Assembly (NCBI GenBank): GCA_002729695.1
Contig: PBYQ01000006.1
Coordinates: 62,001-126,000 of the forward strand
Source: Citromicrobium sp.
Lineage (GTDB): Bacteria > Pseudomonadota > Alphaproteobacteria > Sphingomonadales > Sphingomonadaceae
Direction: 5' to 3'
Length of the DNA stretch: 64,000 bases
Shown: positions 47,228 through 56,345 of the stretch, piece after piece
Position numbering within the stretch: the stretch's first letter is position 1
How the letters are laid out: each line of letters opens with the position of its first letter
Position numbers and translations under genes: made by a program
The notes under the pieces: model-generated
Databases searched by the model: none
Told to the model about the DNA's origin: nothing
Seen by the model: the letters and a program-made list of their open reading frames with translations, nothing else

Positions 47228-48157
47228 TCAAAGCCGCAGGGACGCAGTTTCCGCAAATCCGGCCATTAGATTGAGGTTCTGGATCGCCGCCCCGCTGGCC
47301 CCCTTGCCGAGGTTGTCGAGCACCGCGATCAGCCGCGCGTTCCAGCCGCCTTCGTTGCCGAACACCCGCAGGGTCATGCTATCGTCGGGCATGGCGTCCC
47401 GCTGGAGCAGGAGCTCGCTCACAGCGGTATCACGCTCCAGATTCACGACGGGCGAACTCTCGTAAAATTCGGCCAGAACGTCCCTGAGCGCGTCGGCATG
47501 CGGCTCGGTTGCCATCGCGCCCAGATGAAGCGGCACCTCGACCAGCATCCCGCGGAATGCGGGCACGACGGAGGGCGCGAACAGCACCGGGTGCTCAAGC
47601 CCGGCATGGGCCTGCATTTCGGGCAGGTGCTTGTGGTCGAGCGTCAGCCCATAGGCGCGGAAGGCGATGTCGGGTTCGTTGTCGAACCGCTCGATCAGGG
47701 CCTTGCCGCCGCCCGAATAGCCGCTGACCGCGTTGACGGTGAAGGGCCAGTCGGCGGGCAGCAGTCCCGCGCGCACGAGCGGGGCAACCAGCCCGAGGAA
47801 ACCGGTGGGGTAGCAACCCGGATTGCTGACGCGCGCCGCCTGCGCGATCCGGTCGCGCCCGATAATCTCGGGGAAGCCGTAGGTCCACCCGTCTGCCACC
47901 CTGTGTGCGCTCGACGCATCGACGATGCGGGTCTTGCTCGACGGATCGACCAGGGCAACCGCCTCGCGGGTAGCATCGTCGGGCAGGCAGAGGACTGCGA
48001 AGGGCGTGTCGTTCAGCGCCTCGCGCCTCGCATTTACATCCTTGCGATGCGCCTCGTCGAGGACGAGCGGTTCGAATTCCGGATGCGCTTCAAGCCGGGC
48101 GACAATCTCGAGCCCGGTGGTACCGGCCGCGCCGTCGACGAAGACCGGCGTCGTCAT
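47228..48157 (-). CDS. argC: N-acetyl-gamma-glutamyl-phosphate reductase (type 2)
   Basis: A 309-residue NADPH-dependent reductase, third step of arginine synthesis. The N-terminal nucleotide motif is DGAAGTTGLEI, the catalytic cysteine is in SNPGCYPTGF, and VSGYSGGGKALIERF is conserved. The short length marks the type 2 AGPR. The ATG overlaps the stop of the upstream SH3 protein gene (ATGA), so translation is coupled to that gene. Confidence 0.93.
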   Translation of the reverse strand: MTTPVFVDGAAGTTGLEIVARLEAHPEFEPLVLDEAHRKDVNARREALNDTPFAVLCLPDDATREAVALVDPSSKTRIVDASSAHRVADGWTYGFPEIIGRDRIAQAARVSNPGCYPTGFLGLVAPLVRAGLLPADWPFTVNAVSGYSGGGKALIERFDNEPDIAFRAYGLTLDHKHLPEMQAHAGLEHPVLFAPSVVPAFRGMLVEVPLHLGAMATEPHADALRDVLAEFYESSPVVNLERDTAVSELLLQRDAMPDDSMTLRVFGNEGGWNARLIAVLDNLGKGASGAAIQNLNLMAGFAETASLRL

Positions 48158-48549
48158 TGCGTGAATGCGGACCGTTTTACGTAGCCCGATGGGCCATCCG
48201 GCCCGACGCAGCCCCATACCCACGTATTGGTAATATCGAGCGCTTCGAATTGTGCGCCAGGTTCAAGCGTCAGCAGAACGTCCTCGTCCCCATTGGTCGA
48301 GCGCAAAAGGGGCGACGGTGCGTCGCCGATATGGAGGATCGACGGGATGGCGTAATGCGCCACCAGGAAGCGCGAAGCGAGCGCGATATGCGCCAAATCA
48401 CGGCGCAGCGGCAGCGTGCCCTTGTCGGGCCATGCTACCGGGCCGGTGAGTCCCAGAATGCCGTCGGGCACGGAATAGGTGGTATGATCGGTCACTGGGG
48501 CGCGTCGGTTGTCATGCTCAAGACCGGGGCGCTTAGCCCGAGCGTGCAT
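48154..48549 (-). CDS. Orphan NlpC/P60-type SH3 domain protein
   Basis: A 131-residue protein. The stretch from LRRDLAHIALASRFLVAHYA to the end closely follows the N-terminal region and first SH3-like domain of alphaproteobacterial NlpC/P60 dipeptidyl peptidases. It continues into LLTLEPGAQFEALDITNTWVWG and GPSGYVKRSAF. The catalytic NlpC/P60 domain is absent. No signal peptide is visible. The ATG at 48549 follows GAGG at nine bases. The gene overlaps argC by four bases. Function is unknown; it may bind cell-wall peptides or be the remnant of a larger enzyme. Confidence 0.7.
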   Translation of the reverse strand: MHARAKRPGLEHDNRRAPVTDHTTYSVPDGILGLTGPVAWPDKGTLPLRRDLAHIALASRFLVAHYAIPSILHIGDAPSPLLRSTNGDEDVLLTLEPGAQFEALDITNTWVWGCVGPDGPSGYVKRSAFTQ

Positions 48550-48594
48550 CGCAGACAACCTCGATGGCCCGATATGGCTCGGATCAGGGGTGAT

Positions 48595-49989
48595 TTATGC
48601 CCCGAAACGGGCCTTCAGCATGTGCCAGCTCGCCCGTAAGCCATAAGCTTCGCCGCCCTTGGGGCGACCCGGCTTGGGCGTGGGACGCCACGCATATGTA
48701 TCGAAGTGCGCCCAATCGATACCGTCGCCGACGAACTTGTCGAGGAACAGGCCTGCCACGCTTGCCCCGGCGAAACCGTTCTTGGGGGCGTTGATGCAAT
48801 CGGCGAGGGGGGAATCGAGCCATTCGACGTAGCTATCGGGCAGGGGAAGGCGCCAGGGCTCGTCGTCATGTGCCCTGCCGGCCGCGATCAGCGCGTCGGC
48901 GGTGTCGCTCCGCCGCGTCATCAGCGCGGGATATTCCGGGCCCAGAGCGACGCGCGCCGCGCCGGTCAGCGTGGCGAAATCGATCAGCAGCTCGGGGTTT
49001 TCCTCGCTCGCGCGGTCGAGCGCGTCGGCCAGGATCAGCCGGCCTTCTGCGTCGGTGTTGGTGATCTCCACCGTCAGTCCCTTGCGGCTGGTAACGATGT
49101 CGCCGGGCCGCAGGGCATTGCCCGAGATCGCGTTCTCGACCGCAGGTACCAGCAGGTGCATGCGCACCGGCAGGTTGTGCTGCATGACCAGTTTGGCAAG
49201 CGCGATCGCGTGCGCCGCGCCGCCCATGTCTTTCTTCATCAACGCCATGCCGGTCGCCGACTTGATGTCGAGCCCGCCCGAATCAAAGGTGACGCCCTTG
49301 CCGACCAGTGCGAGCACGGGCGCATCGGCCTTGCCCCAGGTGAGGTGGACGATCCGCGGCGCGTGGTGGCGTGCCGCCGCGCGGCCGACTGCGTGGACCA
49401 TCGGGTAATTCTGTTCGAGCTGGTCGCCGCGCGTCACCTCCAGCTTGGCATCGTGCGTCTTGGCGATGGCTTCGATTTCCGATTCGAGCGTCGCCGGGCC
49501 CATATGCTCTGGCGGGGCATCGACCAGTCGCCGGACGAGATTGACCGCGTCGGCTTCCGCAATGGCAGGCTCGATCGCGTTGACATTGCCGGTCAGCAGG
49601 ATGCGCGCGCCGGGTGCTTCCGCCTCGCTGCGAAACGCGAGGTTCCGGTACTGTGCAGTCTGCCAGCCATGCAGCGCAGGGCCGGGTTCGCCCTTCGCCA
49701 TGCGGTACGTGCCCGCGGGGAGAACCTCGGCGAGCCGCGCGAGGCACCAGCTGGAAAGATCGTCCGGGTCGGCGACCCCGCCGACCGCGAACCATGCGGC
49801 GCCGTCGCCGGGCTTTGCCGGGACGATCGCGGTTTCGTACCCCTTGCCGGTGAAGCGCTGCGCTTCGAGCATTGCGCGCTGGACGTCGCTCAATTTCCTC
49901 GACCAGTCAGCGAAGCCCGCTTCGTTGACGAGGTGGATTTCTGTCGCGTTCTGGCCTCGTTCGGCCTGTATCAATGCAGTGTCACTCAT
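48595..49989 (-). CDS. M17 leucyl aminopeptidase family protein
   Basis: A 464-residue cytosolic di-metal exopeptidase. The C-terminal catalytic domain has GKGVTFDSGGLDIKSATGM, MKKDMGGAAHAI, the signature NTDAEGRLILADAL and DFATLTGAARVALGPE. The N-terminal domain is diverged, as in the shorter PepA/YwaD-like relatives. ATGs at 50001 and 49989 are both possible and neither has a good ribosome-binding site. It lies just upstream of the SH3 protein gene on the same strand. Confidence 0.88.
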   Translation of the reverse strand: MSDTALIQAERGQNATEIHLVNEAGFADWSRKLSDVQRAMLEAQRFTGKGYETAIVPAKPGDGAAWFAVGGVADPDDLSSWCLARLAEVLPAGTYRMAKGEPGPALHGWQTAQYRNLAFRSEAEAPGARILLTGNVNAIEPAIAEADAVNLVRRLVDAPPEHMGPATLESEIEAIAKTHDAKLEVTRGDQLEQNYPMVHAVGRAAARHHAPRIVHLTWGKADAPVLALVGKGVTFDSGGLDIKSATGMALMKKDMGGAAHAIALAKLVMQHNLPVRMHLLVPAVENAISGNALRPGDIVTSRKGLTVEITNTDAEGRLILADALDRASEENPELLIDFATLTGAARVALGPEYPALMTRRSDTADALIAAGRAHDDEPWRLPLPDSYVEWLDSPLADCINAPKNGFAGASVAGLFLDKFVGDGIDWAHFDTYAWRPTPKPGRPKGGEAYGLRASWHMLKARFGA

Positions 49990-50060
49990 TATATCGTGCA
50001 TGGCGATGATAGAGCGAAGGCTCAACCGGATTCGCGTCGCGACAAGGGAATTGATCTTTC

Positions 50061-50870
50061 ATGACGGCACGTCTTGCCACTGCTGTAATCGCATTGTGCC
50101 TCGCCAATACGGCGTGCACCTCGCCCGAGGAGCTTGAAAAGAAGACCGGGGTCGATGGCGACAAGACCACCCAGAGTGAGGGTGAGGGGAAGACTGCAAC
50201 CCCGACAGAGCTGGCCCGCGACATCACCGAGAAGAATGACCTGTATGCCTTTTCTTTCTCCTACCCCGAAGCGCTCGGCACTGTGCCAGCGCTGAAGGAA
50301 CGTCTGGACGAGCAGGCAAATCGCGAAGAAGCCGACTTGCAGAAAGCTGCGCAGCAGGCGAGCGACGAGGCGCGCTCCGAAGGTTTCCCGTACAATCGAT
50401 ACATGGTCACCATCGAGTGGAAGCTGGCCGGGAAGACCGACAACTGGCTGAGCCTTATCGAGAATGGATCGACGTATTTTGGCGGTGCCCACGGCAATTA
50501 CGGCATCAGTAGCGTGCTGTGGAACATCGGATCGCAGCGCCTGCTCGAACCGATGATGCTGTTCGAATCGAAGGATGCTTTCGCCCAGGCGCTGGGGAAT
50601 CGCTTTTGCGATGCACTCGATGCCCAGCGCATGGCGCGGCGCGGCGGCGAGCTGGACGAGGGCGACGACACCTTCAACCGCTGCCCGGATATCGACGAGC
50701 TCGAGCTGGTGCTGCTTTCCAACGGGACCAAGTTCGACCGGGTGATGCTCTACGCTGCGCCGTATGTCGCAGGGCCCTATGTGGAGGGCGACTACGAGGT
50801 CGAGTTGAGCGTGGACGATGCGATCCGTGCGGTGGTGAAGCCACGCTATCGCGACGATTTCATCTCCTGA
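50061..50870 (+). CDS. DUF3298-like lipoprotein
   Basis: A 269-residue lipoprotein with its lipidated cysteine at residue 19 (LANTAC). A charged linker (residues 20-50) precedes a domain starting DLYAFSFSYPEALG, with NGSTYFGGAHGNYGISSVLWN in the middle. This pattern resembles DUF4163/DUF3298 domains, found in RsiV and in lysozyme-binding or envelope proteins. The role here is unknown. It is divergent from the aminopeptidase and lies 38 bases before map. Confidence 0.75.
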   Translation: MTARLATAVIALCLANTACTSPEELEKKTGVDGDKTTQSEGEGKTATPTELARDITEKNDLYAFSFSYPEALGTVPALKERLDEQANREEADLQKAAQQASDEARSEGFPYNRYMVTIEWKLAGKTDNWLSLIENGSTYFGGAHGNYGISSVLWNIGSQRLLEPMMLFESKDAFAQALGNRFCDALDAQRMARRGGELDEGDDTFNRCPDIDELELVLLSNGTKFDRVMLYAAPYVAGPYVEGDYEVELSVDDAIRAVVKPRYRDDFIS

Positions 50871-50908
50871 TCTCGCTTTTTGCGCCCGTCATGCGTATCT
50901 AGCGCAGC

Positions 50909-51739
50909 ATGAACGAATATCAGACCATCGACAGCGAAACCGAAGTCTATCGCGACGGTACGATCAAGCTCCACGGGCCCGACGGGTTCGAAGGCATGCG
51001 GAAGGCCGGTAGGCTGGCCGCCGAAATCCTCGACGCGATGCCCGAGCTGGTAAAGCCCGGTGTGACCACGACGAGTATCGACGATGCGGTGCGCGGGATG
51101 ATGCTGGATGCAGGCGCGGTGCCCGCGACGCTCGGCTATCGTGGTTATACGCACAGCTGCTGCATTTCTATCAACCACGTGATCTGCCACGGCATCCCAA
51201 GCGAGAAGACGCTGAAGGACGGCGACATCGTCAATATCGACGTGACCCCGCTGCTCGACGGCTGGCACGGCGACACCAGCCGGATGTACTTCGCGGGCGA
51301 TCCGCCGCTGAAGGCGAAGAAGCTGGTCGAGGCGACGCATGAAGCGCTGATGCTGGGGATCGAGGCCGCATCGCAGCCGGGCGCACGGCTCGGCGATATC
51401 GGCGCCGCGATCGAGGCGCACGCGAAGCAGCACCGCTACGGCGTGGTGCGCGAGTTCTGCGGACATGGGGTGGGGCGCCTGTTCCACGATGCGCCCGAAG
51501 TGGTCCACGCGGCGCAGGCGGGCACCGGCCCGCTGCTCAAGCCAGGCATGTTCTTCACGATCGAGCCGATGCTCAACGCGGGCAAGCCGTGGGCCAAGGT
51601 GCTGGGCGACGGGTGGACCGCCGTGAGCCGCGACAAGTCGCTCTCCGCGCAGTTCGAACACTCGCTGGCGATCACCGAGGACGGCGTGGAGATCTTCACG
51701 CTCAGCCCGAAGGGCCGCGACAAGCCGCCGTATTCCTAA
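50909..51739 (+). CDS. map: Type I methionine aminopeptidase
   Basis: A 276-residue metalloenzyme removing N-terminal methionine from new proteins. The five metal ligands are in DIVNIDVTPLLDGWHGDTSRM (two Asp), GHGVGRLFH (His), FFTIEPML (Glu) and QFEHSLAIT (Glu). SINHVICHG carries the substrate histidine. The N terminus is about 20 residues longer than in E. coli. Its stop codon overlaps that of convergent ccmB (CTAA). Confidence 0.95.
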   Translation: MNEYQTIDSETEVYRDGTIKLHGPDGFEGMRKAGRLAAEILDAMPELVKPGVTTTSIDDAVRGMMLDAGAVPATLGYRGYTHSCCISINHVICHGIPSEKTLKDGDIVNIDVTPLLDGWHGDTSRMYFAGDPPLKAKKLVEATHEALMLGIEAASQPGARLGDIGAAIEAHAKQHRYGVVREFCGHGVGRLFHDAPEVVHAAQAGTGPLLKPGMFFTIEPMLNAGKPWAKVLGDGWTAVSRDKSLSAQFEHSLAITEDGVEIFTLSPKGRDKPPYS

Positions 51740-52392
51740 TCCCGCGCAGCCCTGATCGCGGCGGCCGCAGCGAAGGGGGCGATGGCGCACAGCACGAGGC
51801 TGAACGCGGCGGCGAATAGCGCGCCGCTGATGTCGTCGCGCGCGAGATGACCGGCTCCGAAGATCACCAGCGGCACTGCGATGGGCGCGAGGAGCAGACC
51901 TGCCAAGGCGGTGCCTCCGCGCAGGCTCGCCAACAGCGCCGAGGTGATCAGGCCGATCGCGGCAAGGCCCGGCGTGCCGGCCAGCAAGCTTGCGAGCAGC
52001 CGCCAGAACGTCTGTCCGGTCAGCGACAGCAAAGCGGACGCGGGCAGGGTGGCGATCAGGATCAGCGGGCCGAAGCTCAGCCAGTGCGCCACCAGCCGCG
52101 CGGTCATCGCGATCTCTTCGCTGATCCCGCGCAAGGCGAGTTGATCGAAAACACCAGCCTCCCGGTCGGCGGCGACCAGACGGTCGAGCGGCAGGATGCT
52201 GGCGAGCAGCGCCGCCACCCACAGCACCCCACCGCCGGTGCGTGCGAGCAGGCTCGGTTCGGGCCCGACCGCGAAGGGGTACAGCACCGCGACCAGCAGG
52301 AAGAAGATCAGCGGGAGGAAGGCGGAACCGCGTGCGCCGCCGGGCAGCAGGATGGCGAGATCGCGCCTGAGAAGGATCGCGAAGGTTCTCAT
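51736..52392 (-). CDS. ccmB: Heme exporter membrane subunit CcmB
   Basis: A 218-residue six-helix membrane subunit of the CcmAB(C) ABC transporter that releases holo-CcmE for cytochrome c maturation. It opens with AILLRRDLAILLPGGARGSA and contains ADREAGVFDQLALRGI, typical of CcmB. The ATG overlaps the ccmA stop (ATGA). No ccmC, ccmE or ccmF gene is next to it in this window. Confidence 0.92.
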   Translation of the reverse strand: MRTFAILLRRDLAILLPGGARGSAFLPLIFFLLVAVLYPFAVGPEPSLLARTGGGVLWVAALLASILPLDRLVAADREAGVFDQLALRGISEEIAMTARLVAHWLSFGPLILIATLPASALLSLTGQTFWRLLASLLAGTPGLAAIGLITSALLASLRGGTALAGLLLAPIAVPLVIFGAGHLARDDISGALFAAAFSLVLCAIAPFAAAAAIRAARD

Positions 52393-52967
52393 CCCCCGAA
52401 CTCCGCCAGATCGAGCGTGCGGGCTGGCAGGTCGACCGGCTGGTGCGAGACGAAGGCGCATAACCCGCCGGCCTTGCAGTGTTCGGAAACCAGATCGGCG
52501 AGCAGGTCTTGCGATGCGGTGTCCAGCCCGGCAAACGCCTCGTCCAGCAGCCAGATCGGGCGGGGCCGCAACAGCAAGCGCGCGATCACGCCGCGCTGCT
52601 TCTGGCCGGTCGACAGATAGCCGACCGGAATGTCGCCCAAGGCCTCGATCCCCAGCCGCCGCAGCGGTTCGCCGATGACCGCGCCGTCATCCAGCCGCGC
52701 CCAGAATCTCAGCGCGTCGCCAAGTTTGCGATCGGGGTCGAGCGCGTGCCTGCCATCGATCATCCCGACCTCGCCGCTGCGATCGATAGAGCCCGCAAAG
52801 GGGCGTGCCAGCCCGGCGAGAATCCGCATCAGGCTGGTCTTGCCCACGCCGTTCGGCCCGCGCACGTGGAGCATGTCTCCGGGCCCCAGATCGAGGTCGA
52901 GCTGTCGGAACAGCAGCCGGTCGCCCTTGCGGCAGGCGAGGTCCGTGGCGGAAAGGCGGGCTTGCAT
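52389..52967 (-). CDS. ccmA: Heme exporter ATPase subunit CcmA
   Basis: A 192-residue ABC ATPase for cytochrome c biogenesis. Walker A is GPNGVGKTS (residues 37-45), the signature is LSTGQKQRG, Walker B is IWLLDEAFAGLD, and the switch histidine is in FVSHQPV. It is slightly shorter than the usual 205-210 residues. It is coupled to ccmB and divergent from phhB. Confidence 0.93.
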   Translation of the reverse strand: MQARLSATDLACRKGDRLLFRQLDLDLGPGDMLHVRGPNGVGKTSLMRILAGLARPFAGSIDRSGEVGMIDGRHALDPDRKLGDALRFWARLDDGAVIGEPLRRLGIEALGDIPVGYLSTGQKQRGVIARLLLRPRPIWLLDEAFAGLDTASQDLLADLVSEHCKAGGLCAFVSHQPVDLPARTLDLAEFGG

Positions 52968-53030
52968 GGGGCAGCGGGTTAGGCGAGAGCCCGCCCAACG
53001 GCAATATCACCCGAACCGGAGAGAAGTGCG

Positions 53031-53318
53031 ATGACAGTCGAAAAACTGAGCGAGGGCGAACGCAAGAACTGGCTCGACGCGCTCGATGGCTGGGCGATGG
53101 CGAGCGACCGCGACGCGATCGAGCGGAGCTTCAAGTTCGCCGATTTCAGCGAGGCGTGGGGCTTCATGAACCGGGTCGCTCTGCTGGCAGAAGCGCACGA
53201 CCACCATCCCGAGTGGTCGAACGTCTACAACACGGTCGAAATCGCCCTGACCACGCACGACGCCGACGGCCTGTCGATGCGCGACGTGGAAATGGCGAAG
53301 GCGATCAACGCGCTCTAG
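53031..53318 (+). CDS. phhB: Pterin-4a-carbinolamine dehydratase
   Basis: A 95-residue enzyme recycling the oxidised pterin cofactor of aromatic amino-acid hydroxylases. The catalytic histidines are in [19 protein letters not shown], and [15 protein letters not shown] is conserved. No phenylalanine hydroxylase gene is in the window. The stop codon overlaps that of the convergent SDR gene (CTAG). A GAGAGAAG ribosome-binding site precedes the ATG. Confidence 0.94.
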   Translation: MTVEKLSEGERKNWLDALDGWAMASDRDAIERSFKFADFSEAWGFMNRVALLAEAHDHHPEWSNVYNTVEIALTTHDADGLSMRDVEMAKAINAL

Positions 53319-54115
53319 TTTACGCCGAGGGCGGCGCGTTTACGCGCTTCCTTGCGCATTTTGCCAGGCATCCAGCGAGAGGCGAAGGCAACGCGCTTGG
53401 CCGTCTTGCCGACGGCGGTGTGCAGCTTGTCTCCATGCACCGCCTGCCAGGCGGCCTCGCCCACCTCGCTTACCGGCGTAATTTCCAGCCCGGCCGCCAT
53501 GACCTGTTCCTTGATCGAGGCATTGCTGCGGCCGTTGGGATTGTGCTGGATCAGCGGGGTATCGATGAAGCTGGGCATGATCGATCGCACATTGATCCCG
53601 TATTGGGCCCATTCTGCATCGAGGCTTTCGGTCAGCGCGCGTACGCCGAACTTGGTCGCCGAATAGACGCTCGCGCCCGAGGTTCCGTAAATCCCGGCGG
53701 CGCTCGCGGTGTTGAGCAGGCACGACCCCGGGGCAGTCTTCTGCAAATGCGGCAGCGCCGCCTGCGCGCCGAACAGCACGCCTTTCAGGTTGATGTCGAG
53801 GCAGCGTTCGATCTCGGCGACGCTGTTCTGGTCGATCGTGCCGCCCAGCGGGATACCCGCGTTATTGGCGACCACGTCGATCCGGCCGCCCGCGGCGGTT
53901 GAGAAGGCGTTGAGCGCCTCGTCCCAGGCATCGCGGTCGCGCACGTCGAACATGTGGCCGAAGCTGAAGCCGAGCCCGACCAGGTGCTGGGTTTCGATCA
54001 TGCCCTTTTCGTCGATATCGCCAATGCCGACGAACCAGCCGCCCTTAGCGAACCGCTCCGCAATCGCGCGTCCGATTCCGGACCCGCCGCCGGTGATGAA
54101 GATCGCCTTTTTCAT
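53315..54115 (-). CDS. SDR-family oxidoreductase
   Basis: A 266-residue short-chain dehydrogenase. The cofactor motif TGGGSGIG begins at residue 8, NNAGIPLGG follows, and the catalytic Ser-Tyr-Lys set is in [24 protein letters not shown]. The C terminus is basic ([14 protein letters not shown]), which may bind membranes. Substrate is unknown. It begins about 80 bases after the S9 peptidase gene, beyond a terminator, so it is probably transcribed alone. Confidence 0.88.
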   Translation of the reverse strand: MKKAIFITGGGSGIGRAIAERFAKGGWFVGIGDIDEKGMIETQHLVGLGFSFGHMFDVRDRDAWDEALNAFSTAAGGRIDVVANNAGIPLGGTIDQNSVAEIERCLDINLKGVLFGAQAALPHLQKTAPGSCLLNTASAAGIYGTSGASVYSATKFGVRALTESLDAEWAQYGINVRSIMPSFIDTPLIQHNPNGRSNASIKEQVMAAGLEITPVSEVGEAAWQAVHGDKLHTAVGKTAKRVAFASRWMPGKMRKEARKRAALGVN

Positions 54116-54138
54116 ATGTCAGGTCTCGTCCCAAAAAG

Positions 54139-54170
54139 AAGCCGCACCTGCGTAGTGCGGGCGCGGCTTC
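54139..54170 (-). terminator. Terminator of the S9 peptidase gene
   Basis: An 8-bp outer stem (GAAGCCGC at 54139-54146 with 54163-54170) holds an inner pairing. On the minus strand it is followed by a T-rich stretch corresponding to plus-strand A at 54133-54137. It starts about 24 bases after the peptidase stop. Confidence 0.7.
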
Positions 54171-54193
54171 GTGTCACCTATTCGGGCGATGGA

Positions 54194-56254
54194 TCAGTCG
54201 ACTGCTTGCGCGAGCCCTTGGACGAAATCCTCTCCTTCCACGATTTCGGCCGTCGAGGCTTGCAGCGTGTCCTTGATCGGTTCGGCGCGCCCGCCAAGGC
54301 AGGTGGCGAGGAAGTTCTCGGTCACCGCGTTGAACGCGATGTTGTTCTCGGGCCTTGCGAAGCCGTGACCCTCATCGGGGAAGAGCACGTAGGTCACAGG
54401 GATGCCCTTTTCTTTCATCGCCTCGACGATCTGGTCGCTTTCCGCCTGGTTGACGCGCGGATCGTTGGCGCCCTGGCCGATCAGCAGCGGGCGGATGATC
54501 TCGTCCGCCTTGTAGAGCGGGCTCGCGTCGATCAGCAGCTGCTTGCCTTCGGGCGTGTTGGGGTTGCCCATCCGCTCGTGGAACTGCGCGACCACCGGGG
54601 CCCAGTACGGCGGAATGGTGGAAAGCAGCGTCTCGAGGTTGGACGGCCCGACGATGTCGACGCCGCAGGCGAAGGTGTCGGGCGTGTAGGTCAGCCCGAC
54701 CAGCGTGGCGTAGCCGCCGTAGGACCCACCCATGATCGCCACCTTGTCCGGAATCGCGACGCCCTCGTCGATCGCCCACTGGGTCGCGTCGATCAGGTCG
54801 TCGTGCATGGTCTTGGACCATTGCAGGTTGGACGCGTTGATGAAGTCCTTCCCGAACCCGGTCGACCCGCGATAATTGACGCTCATCACCGCGTAGCCAC
54901 GATTGGCGAGCCACTGGTGATAGCCGTTGAAACCATACCCATCGCGCGCCCACGGTCCGCCGTGGACCAGCAGCACCATCGGTACCGGCTTGTCGGGCAC
55001 ACCGTCCGCATTGCTGTCGCTGCCGGGCGGCAGGGTCAGGTAGGAGGGCAGGGTGAGCCCGTCGCGGCTCTTCAGCTCGAGCGTGTGCATCGGCTGCAGC
55101 GGTGCGCCTTCCAGCTCGGGCCGGGTGACGTACAGCTCGGTCAGCGTATTGGCTTCGCGGTCGTACAGGAAGCTCTTCGCCGGGCCGACCACCGGGTCGT
55201 TGCCGACGATCCACTTGGTATCGTCCTCGGTCCGCGAACCGATCCCGAATTCGCCGGTCAGATTGGCCTTCAGGAAGTCGAGCGATGCCTTGATTTCGGG
55301 ATCGAGTGCGACCCATTCGTTCTTCAGGTAATAGACCGAGTAGGCTTCGACCTCGCCGGTCTCCTGGTCACGGATCGATCCGCCGATATCGGCCTGGTTG
55401 TTCTCCGCGATCACCCGCGTCTCGCCGGTTTCGACATCCATCGCGGTCAGCGCGGCGGTGTTGCGGCCACGGCTGTCGAGCCAGTAGAGCGTCTTGCCGT
55501 CGGTGGTGAAACCCGCCGGATTGGTGGTCAGCGAGTCTTCGAGGCCCGTGCTGCCGAAGGGCTCTTCCTCGACGGCATTGTCGACCACCTTGAAGAAATC
55601 CATCCCGCCTTCGGCATTGGGCCGCAGCGCAAGGCGCACGTCGAGATTGTCGTCCGCGACGAACCCGGCATAGCTGTTATTCTCGATCAGCTCGGTCAGC
55701 TCGCCGGTGTTGAGGTCGAGCATGTAGACGTCGTGATACTGCGGATTGCGGTTGTTGAGGCCGATCAGGATCTTGTCCTTGATCCGGTCCGAGCCGCCGA
55801 CGACCATGACGCGGGTGTTCTCGAAATCGGTGAGCGTGGTTTCCACCCCGGTCTCGACGTTGATGCCGTAGAGCAGGAAGTTCTCGTCGCCGCCCTTGTC
55901 CTGAATATACAGCAGGCTCTGGCTGTCGGGCGCCCAGAAATACTGGCGGATCGGGCGCTCGGTCGCCTTGGTCATCACCTTGGCATTGTCGAGATCGTCC
56001 GCCGGGGCCAGCCAGACGTTGAGCACGCCGTTCGACGGTGCGAGCCAGCTGATCCACTTGCCGTCGGGGCTGATCTGCCCGCCCGCGCGCGTCGGATTGC
56101 CGAACAGCGCATCGCGCGGGATCAGGGGAGCGTTTTCGGCAGTGGTGGTCGCGGTCATGCTGTCATCCGTGGAAGCAAAGGAAGGCACGGCGGCTAGCGT
56201 GAGCGCGGCAGTAGCGCAACCGATGGCAAGGGCGAGCTTGTGACGATGGAACAT
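54194..56254 (-). CDS. Exported S9 family prolyl oligopeptidase-type peptidase
   Basis: A 686-residue serine peptidase with a signal peptide ending near SFAS, so it works in the periplasm or outside. The N-terminal half is a beta-propeller (SPDGKWISW, WAPDSQSLLY repeats). The C-terminal alpha/beta hydrolase domain has LVHGGPWARDGYGFN, nucleophile Ser511 in GGSYGGY, Asp598 in GANDPRVNQAES and His630 in DEGHGF. It resembles acylaminoacyl and dipeptidyl peptidases of marine alphaproteobacteria. A strong AGGAGGAGAGG site precedes the ATG. Confidence 0.93.
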   Translation of the reverse strand: MFHRHKLALAIGCATAALTLAAVPSFASTDDSMTATTTAENAPLIPRDALFGNPTRAGGQISPDGKWISWLAPSNGVLNVWLAPADDLDNAKVMTKATERPIRQYFWAPDSQSLLYIQDKGGDENFLLYGINVETGVETTLTDFENTRVMVVGGSDRIKDKILIGLNNRNPQYHDVYMLDLNTGELTELIENNSYAGFVADDNLDVRLALRPNAEGGMDFFKVVDNAVEEEPFGSTGLEDSLTTNPAGFTTDGKTLYWLDSRGRNTAALTAMDVETGETRVIAENNQADIGGSIRDQETGEVEAYSVYYLKNEWVALDPEIKASLDFLKANLTGEFGIGSRTEDDTKWIVGNDPVVGPAKSFLYDREANTLTELYVTRPELEGAPLQPMHTLELKSRDGLTLPSYLTLPPGSDSNADGVPDKPVPMVLLVHGGPWARDGYGFNGYHQWLANRGYAVMSVNYRGSTGFGKDFINASNLQWSKTMHDDLIDATQWAIDEGVAIPDKVAIMGGSYGGYATLVGLTYTPDTFACGVDIVGPSNLETLLSTIPPYWAPVVAQFHERMGNPNTPEGKQLLIDASPLYKADEIIRPLLIGQGANDPRVNQAESDQIVEAMKEKGIPVTYVLFPDEGHGFARPENNIAFNAVTENFLATCLGGRAEPIKDTLQASTAEIVEGEDFVQGLAQAVD

Positions 56255-56345
56255 GAAACCTCTCCTCCTGGGTGAACGACTCCCTTAGTAAATTAAACCT
56301 GTCACAGAGTAAAGGGACATTGACTATCTCGCTGAGATCAACCCA

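Noticed and set aside
53954..56197. Open frame of 747 codons opposite the S9 peptidase
   Set aside because: Low-complexity shadow of a well-supported gene with signal peptide, catalytic triad, SD and terminator on the other strand.
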